NCBI GenBank assembly: GCA_023853785.1
Contig: JAJIRX010000500.1
Span: 186,001 to 250,000 of the forward strand
Origin: Psilocybe azurescens
Taxonomy: Eukaryota; Basidiomycota; Agaricomycetes; Agaricales; Agrocybaceae
Reading direction: 5' to 3'
DNA: 64,000 nucleotides
The translations under genes and the position numbers were made by a program. Shown here piece after piece: positions 51,331 through 63,488 of the stretch. The notes under the pieces were generated by a model, which saw nothing but the letters and a program-made list of their open reading frames with translations, did no database searches and was not told where the DNA came from. Within the stretch, counting starts at the first letter, position 1. The number at the start of each line of letters is the position of its first letter.

Positions 51331-51993
51331 TTATGCTTCGGGGATCTCGACATCTCCGGAGTTAATGCCATCAATAATATCGTGGGGAGGTTGACCGTCG
51401 ATAGTGCATCCAATGCTCTGAGCAGTGCCGAGAATCTCTTTCACACATCCTGAAAGCTCCTTGGCAAGCGACTTCTCCTTCATGATGCGAGCAATGTCGA
51501 TGATCTCGTCGAGGGCGATGTTTCCGGAGTGCTTGATGTTCTTCTCCTTCTTGCGGTCACGTGGAGGCTCTATTGTGATAAAGAATGAGGGTTATGTTGG
51601 AGAATGAGAAGCATGTATACCAACCTTTGAGGGCACGGATGACGAGGGAAGAGGCGGAGGGGACAACGGAGACAGCGGCTTGTCGGTTTTGAATAGTGAG
51701 TTGGACAGTAACTCGTAGACCCTTCCAAGCCGAGGTAGCTTTGGCGATATCTTCACCGACCTTTTTGGGCGACTAAGATGGCAAAAATCAATATAGAACC
51801 ACAATATCTTGAATCGCGTAGCGTACCAGACCAAGAGGACCGATCTTGGGTGCAAGAGCTGATGAAGCACCAACTTCACCTCCAGTAGCACGGAGGTAGA
51901 TGATTTTTATCTCATTGGGGTCCTGTTTCGAAAGAGCTAAGTAACGAATACGAATGGAACAAGAAATAAGATGATTACGAGCTTGGGGGCCAT
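51331..51993 (-). CDS. RPL12: 60S ribosomal protein L12 (uL11)
   Basis: Forms the base of the ribosomal P-stalk with 28S rRNA and uL10. Starts MAPKL (ATG at 51991-51993), intron, then [30 protein letters not shown], intron, [39 protein letters not shown], intron, [17 protein letters not shown], and [17 protein letters not shown] with TAA at 51331-51333. Every block matches the eukaryotic L12 family and the length of about 165 residues is exact. Divergent from the cyclin gene across about 236 bases. Confidence 0.97.
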
Positions 51994-52229
51994 TTTGATA
52001 TGAGGATAACGGGCTGTACGACCTTGGAGACCGACGACTACACCACAATGGACGACCAATGAAATTTAGAGTTCAGACTCCGATCCGTAACTGTATAGCG
52101 CTTTCAGTACCTCCGATTTCCATATTTGTACTTGTTAGGCTACGGCTTTAACTCCTTAACGCTGCACGCGATATCCTCCTGCGCTGCAAAATCGAGACGC
52201 CAAGGACGGATCCGTTGTGCAATGGATTC

Positions 52230-53353
52230 ATGGAATCCTCTGGCTCAGAAAGGGTCGAGATCCCAGGTGAATATAATGAGGCTCCCATAGAGCATCTTGT
52301 CCAACTTATTGGTAAATTGCTGCCTTTTGGAAATCCTCACTCGACTGAAGTTTTCTTTTTTATCAGCCGATATGCTTGAGCGTTTAATGGCTCATAACGA
52401 TCGTATTCCTCTATCGCCGTATGTCTTCAGGCTCTCTGAAGAATAGGCGTTTAAACGAGTTTGAACAGGGAATCTTTGACTCGATTCCATTCCCGATCAG
52501 CTCCTAGCATCAGCGTTCTCGACTATTTAAAACGAATAGTGAGATTCACCAATGTCGAGGTGGGTCCTGACTGCAATCGCCAGTCATTCACACATGTTGA
52601 TCAATGAAACAAGAAATCTTGTCTTCTCATCACTTTGTTCAACATTGATCAGGTCTGCGCCCGGATGCCGTTATTCACACTATCATCCTTGACATGCCAT
52701 CGTTTTGTAATCACGTCCATCGCCGTCTCCAGCAAAGGCCTCTGCGATGCATTCTGTCCCAACAATCTCTATGCTAAAGTCGGTGGGATACCCGTAACAG
52801 AACTTAACGTTCTAGAAAGAGAATTCCTCTCAATGATCGATTGGCGACTCATGGTCAGCAATTTTCTTTATTTTTTCTGATATTTCACCTCCCCGTCCCC
52901 CCTTGTGCCCCAGACACAGCTCGCAGTGTTGAAATATTCGAAATGATTGTCCTCACGGTAGTAATTGCTCCTTTTTCCCCTTGTTTTTTTTTTTTTTTGG
53001 CAGTGCACCCGTGAAATACTGCAGGAATACTATGTCAATCTCGTACGGACTCACAGTGCTGGCACGTTTTATATTGCTGGAAACGACTCTCCTGGCAATT
53101 CTTCGGATAGCGGCGACGATCTGGAGATGGACAGCGCGCCATCTTACCCTTCCTCCCCACTTTAACTCGACAACCACCTCTGCGCCCTGCTCTCCCTGAA
53201 CCGACCGCTGTCCTGCTGGAACCCGGTGGTTCATCACAGGAAATACCCCAACGACCCACAATCGAGCAGAACATGGCGTTCGCTGCACTTCAACAACGTC
53301 AGGACTATAATACTACTTCTAGTTCATTAGATCGATCCATCAGACGAATATAA
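52230..53353 (+). CDS. Pho80/Pcl-type cyclin, one apparent frameshift near the end
   Basis: Partner of a Pho85/CDK5-type kinase in phosphate or nutrient signalling. From the ATG at 52230 (MESSGSERVEIPGEYNEAP) exons give RFHSRSAPSISVLDYLKRI, then the cyclin box KSCLLITLFNIDQVCARMP, LTCHRFVITSIAVSSKGLCD, YAKVGGIPVTELNVLEREFL and SMIDWRLM. A longer intron of about 150 nt, with a T17 tract before its acceptor, joins to CTREILQEYYVNLVRTHS. The frame would stop at 53165. One more base in the C4 run at 53155-53158 continues it for about 63 residues (LTRQPPLRPALPEP onwards) to TAA at 53351-53353. The cyclin assignment is firm, the tail extension likely. Confidence 0.87.
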
Positions 53354-53914
53354 AAAAGCAATTTCATATTTGTCTAAACTAAGTGCACAATGAGAGGACG
53401 TTTGTTGGATTGGTTGGTTATGTGAGTAGAGAAAGAAATAATGAAAGAAAAGAAATAGTGACTGAAGGAGAAAAGGTATTAAATACATGTACCACTAATG
53501 AAGGAATTGCAAGGAACGACGTCTCGTGTGAGTTTGGCGGCCATGAGCCCGAGAAAGATACTACAGAAGATCCACTAACGAACCCCCAACTATAAGTCAG
53601 TCTGACAATTAAACGGCGATTGACAGAACAAATTGATTCGAAAACGCGAAGAGTTCGCAAATCATTTGTGCGTGCAAAAACAAGGTTTGACTGTGCGCAC
53701 CGCGAAATATAACTACTGTACCAATACAAAGTAAAATGGATAATTTGCCTGGCATCCGAATTGCTGCGCGTTGTCCACAAATGAACTGGGCAAGAAAAAA
53801 GCGCTCGGAAAACGAAAGAAAAGCCATAAAGTCCGTTCATCAACATGCCTGAAAGCACGGGCGCATCAAGTTGTAACAAACAAAACAAAAAAAAGACACA
53901 AACGAGGTCTTTTT
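53354..53914. other. Convergent intergenic region
   Basis: About 560 bases between 3' ends. A-rich on the plus strand. The frames here have no domain or splice support. Confidence 0.4.
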
Positions 53915-56900
53915 TCAACGACGAAGAGCGGAGAGCATCTTGGCCAACGCGTTGATCTGACCCTTTTGGACTTTCTTGACACCTTCAACATCTTCCTTCC
54001 CACCGGCAAGACCAGTAAGATCAGTCGTACTCGTGGAGGCGTCTCGACGCATCCCGGGCGACTTCTGAGCAGTCGTGGGGATGGCGGGGCGTTCCGTTAT
54101 GGTGTCGAGCTTCAGATCCTTGGGTTTCCGGGTTCTCTGCTTGCGGACAGGAGGCGAACCAAAGATGTCCCCAACAGGATTGGGATGTTGACCGCGAGGC
54201 AGCTGATCGAGCTCCCAAGGCACACCATCCATAACTGCAAGAATGGTCAGCCCGATCCTCGAGTGTAACCCAACATAAAGCAAAACAAAAATTTGAAATT
54301 CGAACTCACTCTTAATGTTCTTGGGCAGATTGCCATGCGAATATCCGGTGGAAGAAGAAAAAGTAGACGAAGGCTTTACGCTAGTGCGCCAGCTCGCAGA
54401 GGACACGCTTGTGGCCGTCGTCGAGATGCTTCGAGCGCTTGAATTGCTGTACCGTGTGAAAGCCGACGTTGAAGTACCCGCGCTTGACGATGTGCTCATC
54501 GAGCTGCGCCAGTTTGAAGACACAACTGAGCTAGCACTGGACGCAACGGGGCGTCCACTGCGTGTGCTATTCGGTGAAACGGCGCGATCCGAAGTCCGCT
54601 CGTGGAACGTCCATTGTTCGGCTGACAGGTTAGAGGAGGAGGGAGGATGTGTGGCAGTGATGGCATGTCCAGGTGACTTGCTGGGGTTCTTTGCAGTAGT
54701 TGGAAGTTGCACGTCCCGGGCACGACGACCTCGACTCCAGGTTGAGGAAGCGTCGTTGTCGAGTTTGACCAGGGGTGCGGCGGGTGCAGGGTTGGGCGGA
54801 GGTGCATTTAAGCCCATGAGGAGACTGGTCACATTGCTCGCAGTCGTCGCCATCGCCTGGGAAGGGGACAAATCTAAAGAAGGAAGTGAAACTTCTTCCA
54901 CTGGAGATACTCGTCCGGCAGCGGCAGCGTTGGCAAGGGTAGAGGCACTGCTCTTGCCGAAACTTAGTTTCCATTTCGACGGTTTTTTTTGTTACGGGCG
55001 ATGGAATAACAGGTGGGGCGGCTGTCACTGCTGCAACGGATGTGCTAGGAACGGGATGGCGTGAGTTATTGGTGATGATCGCAGTGGGCATAGCATACAT
55101 CGACACAGGTTCGAAATTCATCCTGGAACGCGACGAAGATGCATTGATCGAGACCGATCGGTGAGATGAGGATCTGGATGCCTTGCTTATCTCTCTCGCA
55201 AGCGATTGAGAAGCGACGGCTAGGGTGACCAGGGTATTGTCTTGCGGTGTTGGGGGCTGGTGACGCCGGCAACAACAATAGCACCTTTGCCTTTGCGAGC
55301 GCCTCGCTTGCGCCGCTTGTTCGTGGATGTGGACCGAGATGTCATACCCTCAATGTCAATTTCTCCATCAGCGTCGTCTACATCGTCTTCATTGTCCTGA
55401 TCGATAACAGTAGACAGTTCTTCCCTCTCAAAAGCGGGCTCTAGGGATGGAGCGCGCGAAAGAGAACGAACGGGGATGGCCGGTGTGCGAGCAGCGGTCG
55501 TGCAAACTGAGGCCTGTCTTGATGACGGGCGATGCGACAGGGGGAAGGACTGAGAGATTCGGTGGCCTTGAGAGCTATTGGAGACAGTCCGGTGAACGAC
55601 ATGTGCCCCAAGAAGGTTGGGGAGATTCTTTGACCATGCACCGAATTCAGCAGCAGACATACGAGGAGAATCATTCTGGGGATCAGGAAGAATGCAAAAA
55701 CCTTATTGGCAAGAACCTCTGCGACAGGCCTGGTCATGCCCATAAAGCGCTGCATGAAAAAGTTGACAGGATCCTTGAGGTAAAGATCAAAAGACGAGCA
55801 AGAGCCTTGGGCAGTGTCGGTCCAAGGGTTGAAGTGATACAGCCTGTAGTTCAAATTTTCTCATTTTTTAGTCATTGAACGATCTCCACCATTCCTGAAC
55901 GCACATATTAATGAGGACGATGCCCAATGACCAGACATCGGCAGCACGCGGACGATAAGTAGGAGCGACATTATTCCTGCACTCTGAATGGGAGAAAAAA
56001 AAATTAATCGGATATCCATTAAGCCTTAGGATGGAAGCAATAATAAGTACCATAGCTCATGTAAGGGGCGCTACCGCAATCCATATCGGCCGATTCCAAG
56101 TCAGTCGTCGAGAGACCGAAGTCGGTGAGCTTAACAATAACCTTGCGTTCGAAACGGCCATCGGGGGCGGTGAAGGTGCCATCAGTGACGATAAAGTTCT
56201 CCGGTTTGATATCACGATGGAAGACCTGTTGAGAGTGACAGGCGGCTACGGCATCACACATTTGGCTGAACATGGACGAAATAAGACGAAGACGGGTACG
56301 AGAGAGCAATTGAGAAGGATGCAGGTTTGAAAGCAAGCTAGGAGTTGGGGGTGTATGAGAAGCGGAGACTGAAGAGTCAGTGTGGTGCGCATTGTCCATC
56401 TCATGATGGTCCCGCGCTTGTTCCAGGAAATAAAAAGGTCTTCTCCGGGAACGTATTCCAGGAGGAGAAGCAAAAAGGCAGAAGTTTCAAGAGTGCGATG
56501 AAGAGTGACGATATTAGGATGCAAATGCAAAGACTGGTGTATTGTGACCTAGGAGAGATATACTCAGTTTATAAAAATAGAAGGCCGAATAATTTTTTTT
56601 TTCTCACCTCGGACATTTGTATGGCCAAAGCTTCCTCGTCGAGGTTTGCCTTGGATAAACACTTGATAGCGTACTTTCGACCGTAAACGACGTGTGCAGG
56701 AGGAAGGGGCTTGTTATCAAACTCCATAAGACCAATAGTTGACATATGTCCATCTTCAGAAACAACTGGGCGGGAAAGAACCTCTTGAACCAAATAGACG
56801 ACCGCATAGCTACCAGTGCCGAGCTGCTTGATGACCTCTAATTCCCGGGCGGGTTCCCTGTGCTGATGATCCGGTGCGCCGTTGGAAACGAGACGAATGA

Positions 56901-57354
56901 GATCACCCTGAAGGAAGAAGCCTTCACCGACGACATCTCCTGGGGCCAAGACATCCTCGACTGCCTGGGAAGTGATGGACAGGCTGTCGGACGGCGACTT
57001 GGTATCCTTGTGGGCAAAGGGAAGCGGACTTGGGAGCTGGAGCTGCCTTGAGGAAAGATAGGGACTACGAGGAAGATTTGCGGAGGCTACAGAAGGAGAC
57101 GACTGAAAAGAAGAAGGAAGATTAGTCGAGATGGAGAGGGGAGAAAGAGGCTGGGGATGGAAGGAGGAGGAGAGAACCGAGGAGCGGGAGACGAAGGGGT
57201 CCTTGGACAGACGCTTGCGATTCAAGAGGGCAGAAGAGGGGTTCTGGGGGGATGGGTCATTAGGGCGAGCATATTCAAAGTCTTTAGCAGGAGCAGCTGA
57301 TATCTTTTGAGACGAGAGGGACAGCGGAGGCAGCTGGACGGGGTACTGCAACAT
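53915..57354 (-). CDS. Ran1/Pat1-like Ser/Thr protein kinase with long Ser-rich tail, apparent frameshifts
   Basis: A kinase of the S. pombe Ran1/Pat1 and S. cerevisiae Ksp1 type (nutrient/meiosis control). From the ATG at 57354 a Ser/Pro-rich N-terminus of about 150 residues precedes the catalytic domain: glycine loop GTGSYAVVYLV, YGRKYAIKCLSK, HPNIVTLHRTLE, LLLLLEYVPGEDLF, HRDIKPENFIV (HRD), LTDFGLS (DFG), SAPYMSYECR and DVWSLGIVLINM. After this a long Ser/Thr-rich, disordered C-terminus runs to ALAKMLSALRR-stop at 53915. Three frame breaks lie in the tail side. A5 at 55696-55700 and G5 at 55252-55256 each need one more base; T8 at 54983-54990 needs one fewer or two more. An intron separates the last exon near 54240-54310. 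Confidence 0.87.
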
Positions 57355-57857
57355 GAGCGACTGTCAAAGGTGAACTGAATGACGAGTAGCGCTCTGCTCT
57401 CAATGAAGAGACGGCGGCGGCAAAAGTCCGTTCAGACGAGACCGGCTTAGAGTCTGAGCTGGTTTAGGCCGAGATACATGCAGCTGGAAAGGTGCTCCCC
57501 TCCAAAGGACGTGTAGATTAGGCGAATAGGAAACGACGCCCGGTCGACGCCTTGAATGGAGGACACTAGAGAGGAATGACTGTGGATGATGAGGAGGGAG
57601 AGAGAAGAAAAAGAGAAAGGACGAGGGACGCTCACCGTTGAGGAAGATGGGAGAAAGAGAAAGAAGAATGGGTACAAGTTGAAGGGGAATGTGGTAAATT
57701 GGGACCATGTGGACAGAGTTGTTGATACACATGGATTGCTAACTATGGAATCTCCTTCTCCGCAGCAGACTGCCTTTTGCCCAAATCCATACCAAATACG
57801 GACAACACACATGTGCAACAAATGCCCTGCACACATGCTGCCTTTTCCCACGCCCAT
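57355..57857. other. Promoter region of the kinase gene
   Basis: About 500 bases between UTP6 3' end and kinase start, purine-rich on the plus strand (CT-rich on the coding strand). The open frames here are low complexity and not called. Confidence 0.45.
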
Positions 57858-59750
57858 CTACACTGATCCGGCCAGTCCAGCTGCGAACCGCCTCAGCAGT
57901 TCCTCATGTACGCCTGCATTTGCACCCATGCTCTCTGCCAGTAGTTTCTGTCGACGTGTTATGGATTAGTTCTGCACTCGACAATCAATATTAAATAATA
58001 ATAATCTCACCTCGTGCATCTCACGTCCACATCCTTCTAGCCCCCATGTCCATATTGCCATTAGTTCTGCGCTAGTCCCTGTCGCCGACTTCCTCGCTGC
58101 CGCCCATACCTCCGACGAACCCCCTCCGTCCAGTGTCGACAGCCGCGCTAGCCAGACACGTGCATCATTCGGCAGGAGCCGGCTGTATTTTTGGCCAATT
58201 CTCACCAACTTGGCAGGGCTGTACACTTTCGTCCGCCCCAACAGTCTGATGTGCCCAGACAACAGCATTCCTGATGCCTCTTCGCATCCCCCAATCACTC
58301 CTTCCAGCGTCCCAATAAGATATTCTTTCTGTCCATCTCCGTTAATTGTCCCTTCCGTTTATTAATTAAGATTACGCTCACCAGGCTCGAGTCCATCTCC
58401 TTCCCGCACCACTCCTCCAGGAACCTTATGTAGCCTTCGCACAGCTCTTCTCCCCCTCCCCTTTCCTTATTCGGCCAGCAATCTCTTCGTTCGCAACCTT
58501 CAGTCCTTCAACCAGCTCCTTCCCTGCCACTCCGGGCGTGAGCATACGTGAAGCTACAAATACCACCGCCCGTGCGTCCCTTGGCAGCGTGCGTCCAACT
58601 TCCTCGTACAGGTGGTTCAGAAGCTTCCTCCGTAAACTCTCCGGAGATGGATAATTACATATCACTTCCTTGATCCATTCAAATAGTTCCAACCGTGGAA
58701 CCGCTAGGTAGCAACCGTCCATCACCGTCACACACGCGCACATTTAAAAAAAGAACAATTCCATACCTCGAGCCGCACTGCTAATAACAGATTCAACAAT
58801 AGTACCCTCCATCACTTTCCTTCTCGCTTCGTCCCCTTCATATTCAGCATCCATTTTGGCCGCGTTTTCATCTTTCTCTTCGCTTATCCGTTCTCCTAGA
58901 ATGTGTTGACTGGGATCCTCTTTCTCGTTGGACACTTGGATTCCGAGAACGTCCCATCTCCGCCGAAGACTTTCGACGAATCCCAGCTCCATCTTCACGT
59001 ACTCCTTCCACATGTCCAGGCTCTCAGGGTTCAACCTGATGCCCCGCTGTAACAGCATGCGGGCTGCAGAAGGCGATTGATGATCGAGCTCATGCGAAGC
59101 TGCGAGAATAAATAGTGCTGGTTTGTTCGGGTGCAGCTGCAGGGCTCTAACACAAGAATTAACAGGTAAAAGATGTCATGAGTATAAATGGATCTTAAAT
59201 AAATAATAGCCATTCCAAAGCCAAGGAAACCACACCTTGCTGTGATCCTGCCCACTAATGCTCGAGCTCCCTCTCGTTTTGCAACCTGGATGTATTGCAC
59301 CCACAAAGCAACGTCCGACTTGAATTTCTTAACTGCACGTTCGAAAATGTGGAATTGTCTGCGAACAAGCGCGTAGTCTGATACCGTCGCCGGTGCAGGG
59401 GCAGTTCTGACCGACAGACAAGAAAACATCAAAACAAATGTTCAGGACATATGCAAAGGCATACATACGCATTCGCGCAACGCGCTTCCGTCGCAGCTGT
59501 TCCAATCCCATCTCATACGCAGCATACCGCAGGTAATCTGCCTTTTTCGCAACACGTCTAATAAGCGAGCTTTCAAAGGCAGTCCGTTTCTTCATAATCA
59601 TCTTGGTCTCTTGCTGTATACAGCAGTTTATTAAGCAGTCAAATTGGCGATCGAGATAAAATAACCAAATACCTCGGTGAACAGGTTCTTCTCGACAAGA
59701 TCTTTGAGCTCATCGAGCATCTGCTCCTGCTGAAAGTGAACCCTCTCCAT
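57858..59750 (-). CDS. UTP6: U3 snoRNA-associated protein 6 (SSU processome, HAT repeats)
   Basis: A nucleolar component of the small-subunit processome (UTP-B) required for 18S rRNA maturation. The ATG at 59750 gives MERVHFQQEQMLDELKDLVE, the family's N-terminus, followed by KRTAFESSLIRRVAKKADYL and LRYAAYEMGLEQLRRKR. HAT repeats follow: ALWVQYIQVAKREGARALVG, then LQLHPNKPALFILAASHEL, then MLLQRGIRLNPESLDMWKEY. After acidic and Leu-rich parts come LELFEWIKEV and SRLLPNDARVWLARLS. A last exon after an intron at about 57949-58009 runs KLLAESMGANAGVHEELL to the TAG at 57858-57860. Length of about 530-560 residues is slightly short for the family but includes all regions. Confidence 0.88.
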
Positions 59751-60668
59751 GTTGCGCTGCTTTTCGTGTTCTGATGACTAGAAAGAATTCAAGAAGAGTC
59801 AAAGAAAGGTAGATGTGCAGAGTTAACAACGGCGGCCCGCTAAAGTTAGCAAGGCCACTCAAAGTTTTCTGGGTGACATGTAACGTAATGTCACGAACGT
59901 CACGGACTCACCTCATAATACCATGACTACGGAAGTAGACGCTCATTCTTCAGAGTACTTACACTTGCACACTTTTCGTCCTTATCGCATCACTTTCAGC
60001 TGAAATTTCTACCGGACTAAAAATGTTTTTTATACCGAAAAAGAAGCCGTTGTTGAAGCTTTATTTATCTTATCTTCTGAGACTTTCGGGATAAGTTGTG
60101 TTCAGATTAGAACCAACATAATCGAAAGTGGATGACTCGCGTAATACGGGAGCATTGAAGAGTACTGTAGTGGTTAGCTCCTCCCGAAGGTGTCTCCCTC
60201 ATAATTTAAATTAGAAGTTGCTGTCGACACATGCCATAGACTAGTGGTTTTTTTCATTGACCAAGAATAGTTCCGGACTTTTTGACTCCAAGTTTCCAAG
60301 GAAAGCCTCTTTTTGTTTTGCCTATTTGACATGGGGGTCCGAGATGTCGCTGTCAGCCCTCAAGCTCTATATTTGTGCCATATAAAAAGTATCAGGGACT
60401 GGTGCAAAGCAAACGCACATGCTATAGGGGCATGACTCAAATGGTAACTCGGCCCGAATACCGGCGGAGATGCGGTAAGCAATAGAAGATAACAGAGCCA
60501 CACAAAAGAACGCAACTGAGGTACTGACGACCCATCCAGTGACCAGTCTCAACTCAGGATTAGGCCTGTTCTGCCCTTTGTTTTCTCGTCAGCAAAGTAT
60601 CTCGCCGGCTACATATCCTTGATACTTTGGCTGTCTCTGAGTAAAAGCTTGGCTTGCCAGTTTCAACG
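59751..60668. other. Divergent intergenic region, one possible small membrane frame
   Basis: About 920 bases. A minus-strand frame at 60367-60552 (with in-frame sequence upstream to about 60575) encodes a hydrophobic stretch (LVTGWVVSTSVAFFCVALL), but I find no initiating exon. A GTAGTGGTTAGC stretch near 60168 resembles a tRNA A box without a B box. Confidence 0.35.
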
Positions 60669-62145
60669 ATGCCCAAAGCGACACGGGGACCCGGGCCAGG
60701 CCAACTACGATCCCATTCGCGATCCTCGTCCAGCAGTAAGCTGGGCGCCAATCTCCAGTTTACGCAGAAAGATAGTGCGCCGCTCAAAAACGCGGATAAG
60801 TCCAAGAAAGCAGCATACACCCACGAAGTCAGTCTTCGTTCACCTCTGTTATATTTCTATACTTATCTTGTTTGCCTCAGGCACATCCAACCAAACCCAC
60901 TTTTACCAGAGTAAATAGCAGTCAGCGAGTTCACTCAAGAGAACAAGTAGCGCTTGTAGCAAAGCGTTCAGCGTACCCTCAATATCAGACCCATCATCAG
61001 CAGCAGCATCAACAACAACAACAACATCCCGCCAAGGCCGCAAACGGCAAAGGATTCTCCCTCGCCAGTCCCAACGAAAACGCAGATGACGATGAGGACT
61101 GGGAGTCCAGCAATAGTGGCGTAGGAACTCCTAATCACCAAGAATCTGACTCGGACGATACTGCATCAGAGGCTGAGGCCCTCGACCAAGCGATACTAAA
61201 CCTACAGATTTTGGCCCAGCCTCATCCTTCCAAAATCGATCCTCCTCCTCCTCCAAGAGTCGATTCGATGCTCACCCGCGTTCCTACAGCCCGCCCTACT
61301 GATTTTGAAACACTTGCAGCATTGGAGCGCAATGCGCCGAGGCCGATGACCCCCCTAAACAACTTCAGTCGCAACCACAAACCCAACCATTGCCACTATC
61401 GATGGCACCGCCGCCTCAATCTAAACCACACGTACGGCGCCCTGAACCAGAGCTGCGTAAAGAGGCCGCCAGCGATTCCTCAGATTCTCGACAAAGCTCT
61501 CGTCCCAAACGACACTCGCGTCCGCCCTCAACACACTCTAACCAAAGTAGGCAAGACCCATTACGTCCACATCCTCTGATACGCGGATTATCACACGGAA
61601 CTGTGAATTCCGTGCCAAAACCTTCTCCTCTTGCACCGCTTACAGTCGTACCCCACACCTCTCCCCAATTATCGGCCTCGCCGGTTAGCAGCATACATGA
61701 CGGCCCCAGACAATTTCTTTCGTCCTCTCCTACAAGCGTTAAAACCTCTTCAGGATCTCCTGTATCAGTCGATCGCCATCCCTTCCCTCTAGATAGACGC
61801 ACTTCATTCTCATCTGCAAGATCCGTGAACACTATTCCCGTGCATTCGACTTTGATCAGAGAATCTCCCTGGGCGCATGACCGCACCCGTACACTCTCCA
61901 CCATGTCTTCCTCTTCATCCGCTGCCTTGTCTGCCTTGTCTCATCTCCCTACTGTAACGCGCCCTCCATCGCCTCAAACTATCTCATTCTTCCCGCCTAT
62001 TAATCCGCATGCCAATGTGGAAGGCATACACCCACTGCTTCCGACCCCGTATTTGCATAATCACCTCACTGTTTTATCAAGGCGGACTCCCATCAGGGAG
62101 TCGTTTGATCGTGTCATCCAGGCCAAGAACCAAAACAGGCGGTAA
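60669..62145 (+). CDS. Ser/Pro/Gln-rich hypothetical protein, one apparent frameshift
   Basis: No family recognised with confidence. The ATG at 60669 gives MPKATRGPGPGQLRSHSRSS. An intron from 60829 to about 60881 joins to HPTKPTFTRVNS. A His/Gln tract (61000-61026) is followed by an acidic Asp/Glu/Ser region (DDDEDWESSNSG) and a Pro/Ser-rich body. The C-terminus has a more ordered conserved-looking end: PINPHANVEGIHPLLPTPYL, then RRTPIRESFDRVIQAKN and TAA at 62143-62145. The two halves are in different frames. Adding one base to the C6 run at 61350-61355 joins TPPKQLQSQPQTQPLPLSM without interruption. Such proteins are often regulators, but nothing here proves that. Confidence 0.65.
60985..61029 (+). 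repeat. CAG/CAA-rich trinucleotide tract (His/Gln tract)
   Basis: CAT, CAG and CAA codons in a row encode a mixed His/Gln stretch. Mixed codons suggest it is relatively stable. Confidence 0.7.
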
Positions 62146-62723
62146 AAATGCAATATATGCGAACGTTATGGATCATATATCCGCACTTCCTTTTGTAGCT
62201 GCGCAAACTCTCTCCTATGATACTCACCTCTTTCGGCATGATATTGTCATGTGTTTCCCAGCTATTGCTCCAGCGTCCTATTTATTAATTAACTTTTTAC
62301 AGCACTATATGCTTTCCAGCCCACTTTTCGTCTTCTTCTTTTCAACGTTGTAGTTGTACCTTCCCATCATAGCGACCCCTACTTTTTCCAGACTTTCGAG
62401 TACTTACATTAATTATTATACGAAGTATTTGTATCGAGCAATTATGTATCGATTTGGAGTCTGTAGAGTACAAGTACAACTGTTTTACCAATTCTGAGAT
62501 TCTTTCCATAGACTACATATCTGGTCTGCGTGTTTACAGCTGCGCAACTTACTCGACCGATGAAGCAGCGCAGCTGTGTGACCGTTGGCGTTTCGCCATT
62601 TGTCCGCGTCACGTTCTGGGCATTTCCTCACGTTGAACGCACATTACAAGTTGTTCTCCTTCCGCCGCCTCCTTTTCTCTCTTTCTCTACTGTACCTCTT
62701 TTGTTCTCGTACCTCTTTTCAAC
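62146..62723. other. Intergenic region upstream of GOT1
   Basis: About 580 bases, T-rich with pyrimidine tracts just before the GOT1 start. The frames at 62009-62353 and 62454-62824 are judged chance. Confidence 0.45.
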
Positions 62724-63399
62724 ATGTGGCTTTCAGATGCTCAAAGTTAGTCCTTTCCACCTCAACTTCTCTTGACTTGCTCAGACTGACGTTACACGTC
62801 TTACCCTACCAGAAATTGGCGTAGCACTCACGACGTTTGGAGCACTTTTCATGCTCTTGGGTGTTATGCTCTTCTTTGACGGGGCATTACTGGCTCTTGG
62901 AAATGTATGCGCCTACTGGGTTGTTTTAGATGCGCTGCCCTAACGAAACACATAACGCGCAGATCCTCTTCATTTCCGGACTCACTCTGATCATTGGCCC
63001 CCAAAAGACGTTCTATTTCTTCGCGAGGAAGCAAAAGATTAGGGGCACTGTATGTTTCTTGGGTGGTATTCTACTGGTATTCCTCAAATGGCCATTCATT
63101 GGGGTGATTGTCGAGACTTTCGGATTCCTGAACTTGTTTGGGTATGTTCCCAATTTTACACGTATGCGCGGTCGTGGCGCATTGCCTGACTTACACGACA
63201 CCACAATAGCGACTTCTTCCCGGTGGTTATCACTTTCCTACGCCAGTTGCCCTTTATCGGAACAGTACTATCGATGCCATATATCTCCACCGTGAGTGCA
63301 TGAATGTCCGTTCCGGTATGTGTGCAGTCTTACAATTAATGTCTCCGTTTTATCTAGGTTGTCGACCGGGTCGCTGGTTCACGGACATCTGCAGTATAA
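62724..63399 (+). CDS. GOT1: Golgi transport protein GOT1
   Basis: A small four-helix Golgi/ER membrane protein acting in vesicle traffic. The ATG at 62724 gives MWLSDAQK; an intron then leads to IGVALTTFGALFMLLGVMLF, then DGALLALGN, ILFISGLTLIIGPQKTFYFF, KQKIRGTVCFLGGILLVFL, KWPFIGVIVETFGFLNLFG, DFFPVVITFLRQLPFIGTVL and VVDRVAGSRTSAV with TAA at 63397-63399. The layout, GPQKTFYFF motif and length of about 138 residues are typical. All introns keep frame. Confidence 0.93.
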
Positions 63400-63488
63400 C
63401 ATTCTCTTTTAGATACCTGTGAATTAGATTTATTACGGATATCCTAAGGCTGTGCCGCGATAGGTTCACGTATTGGCCAACCGGTCAC

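Noticed and set aside
52985..53001. Poly-T tract as a transcription signal
   Set aside because: It is the pyrimidine tract just before the acceptor of a cyclin intron.
54315..55064. Plus-strand 249-codon frame
   Set aside because: Antisense to the Ser-rich tail of the kinase; the sense reading has conserved kinase context and introns.
57447..57969. Open frames on both strands between UTP6 and the kinase
   Set aside because: Purine/pyrimidine-biased low-complexity sequence, typical of a fungal promoter; no domain or splice support.
60160..60200. tRNA-like A box (GTAGTGGTTAGC)
   Set aside because: No B box (GGTTCGANNCC) follows at the right distance and no cloverleaf can be drawn.
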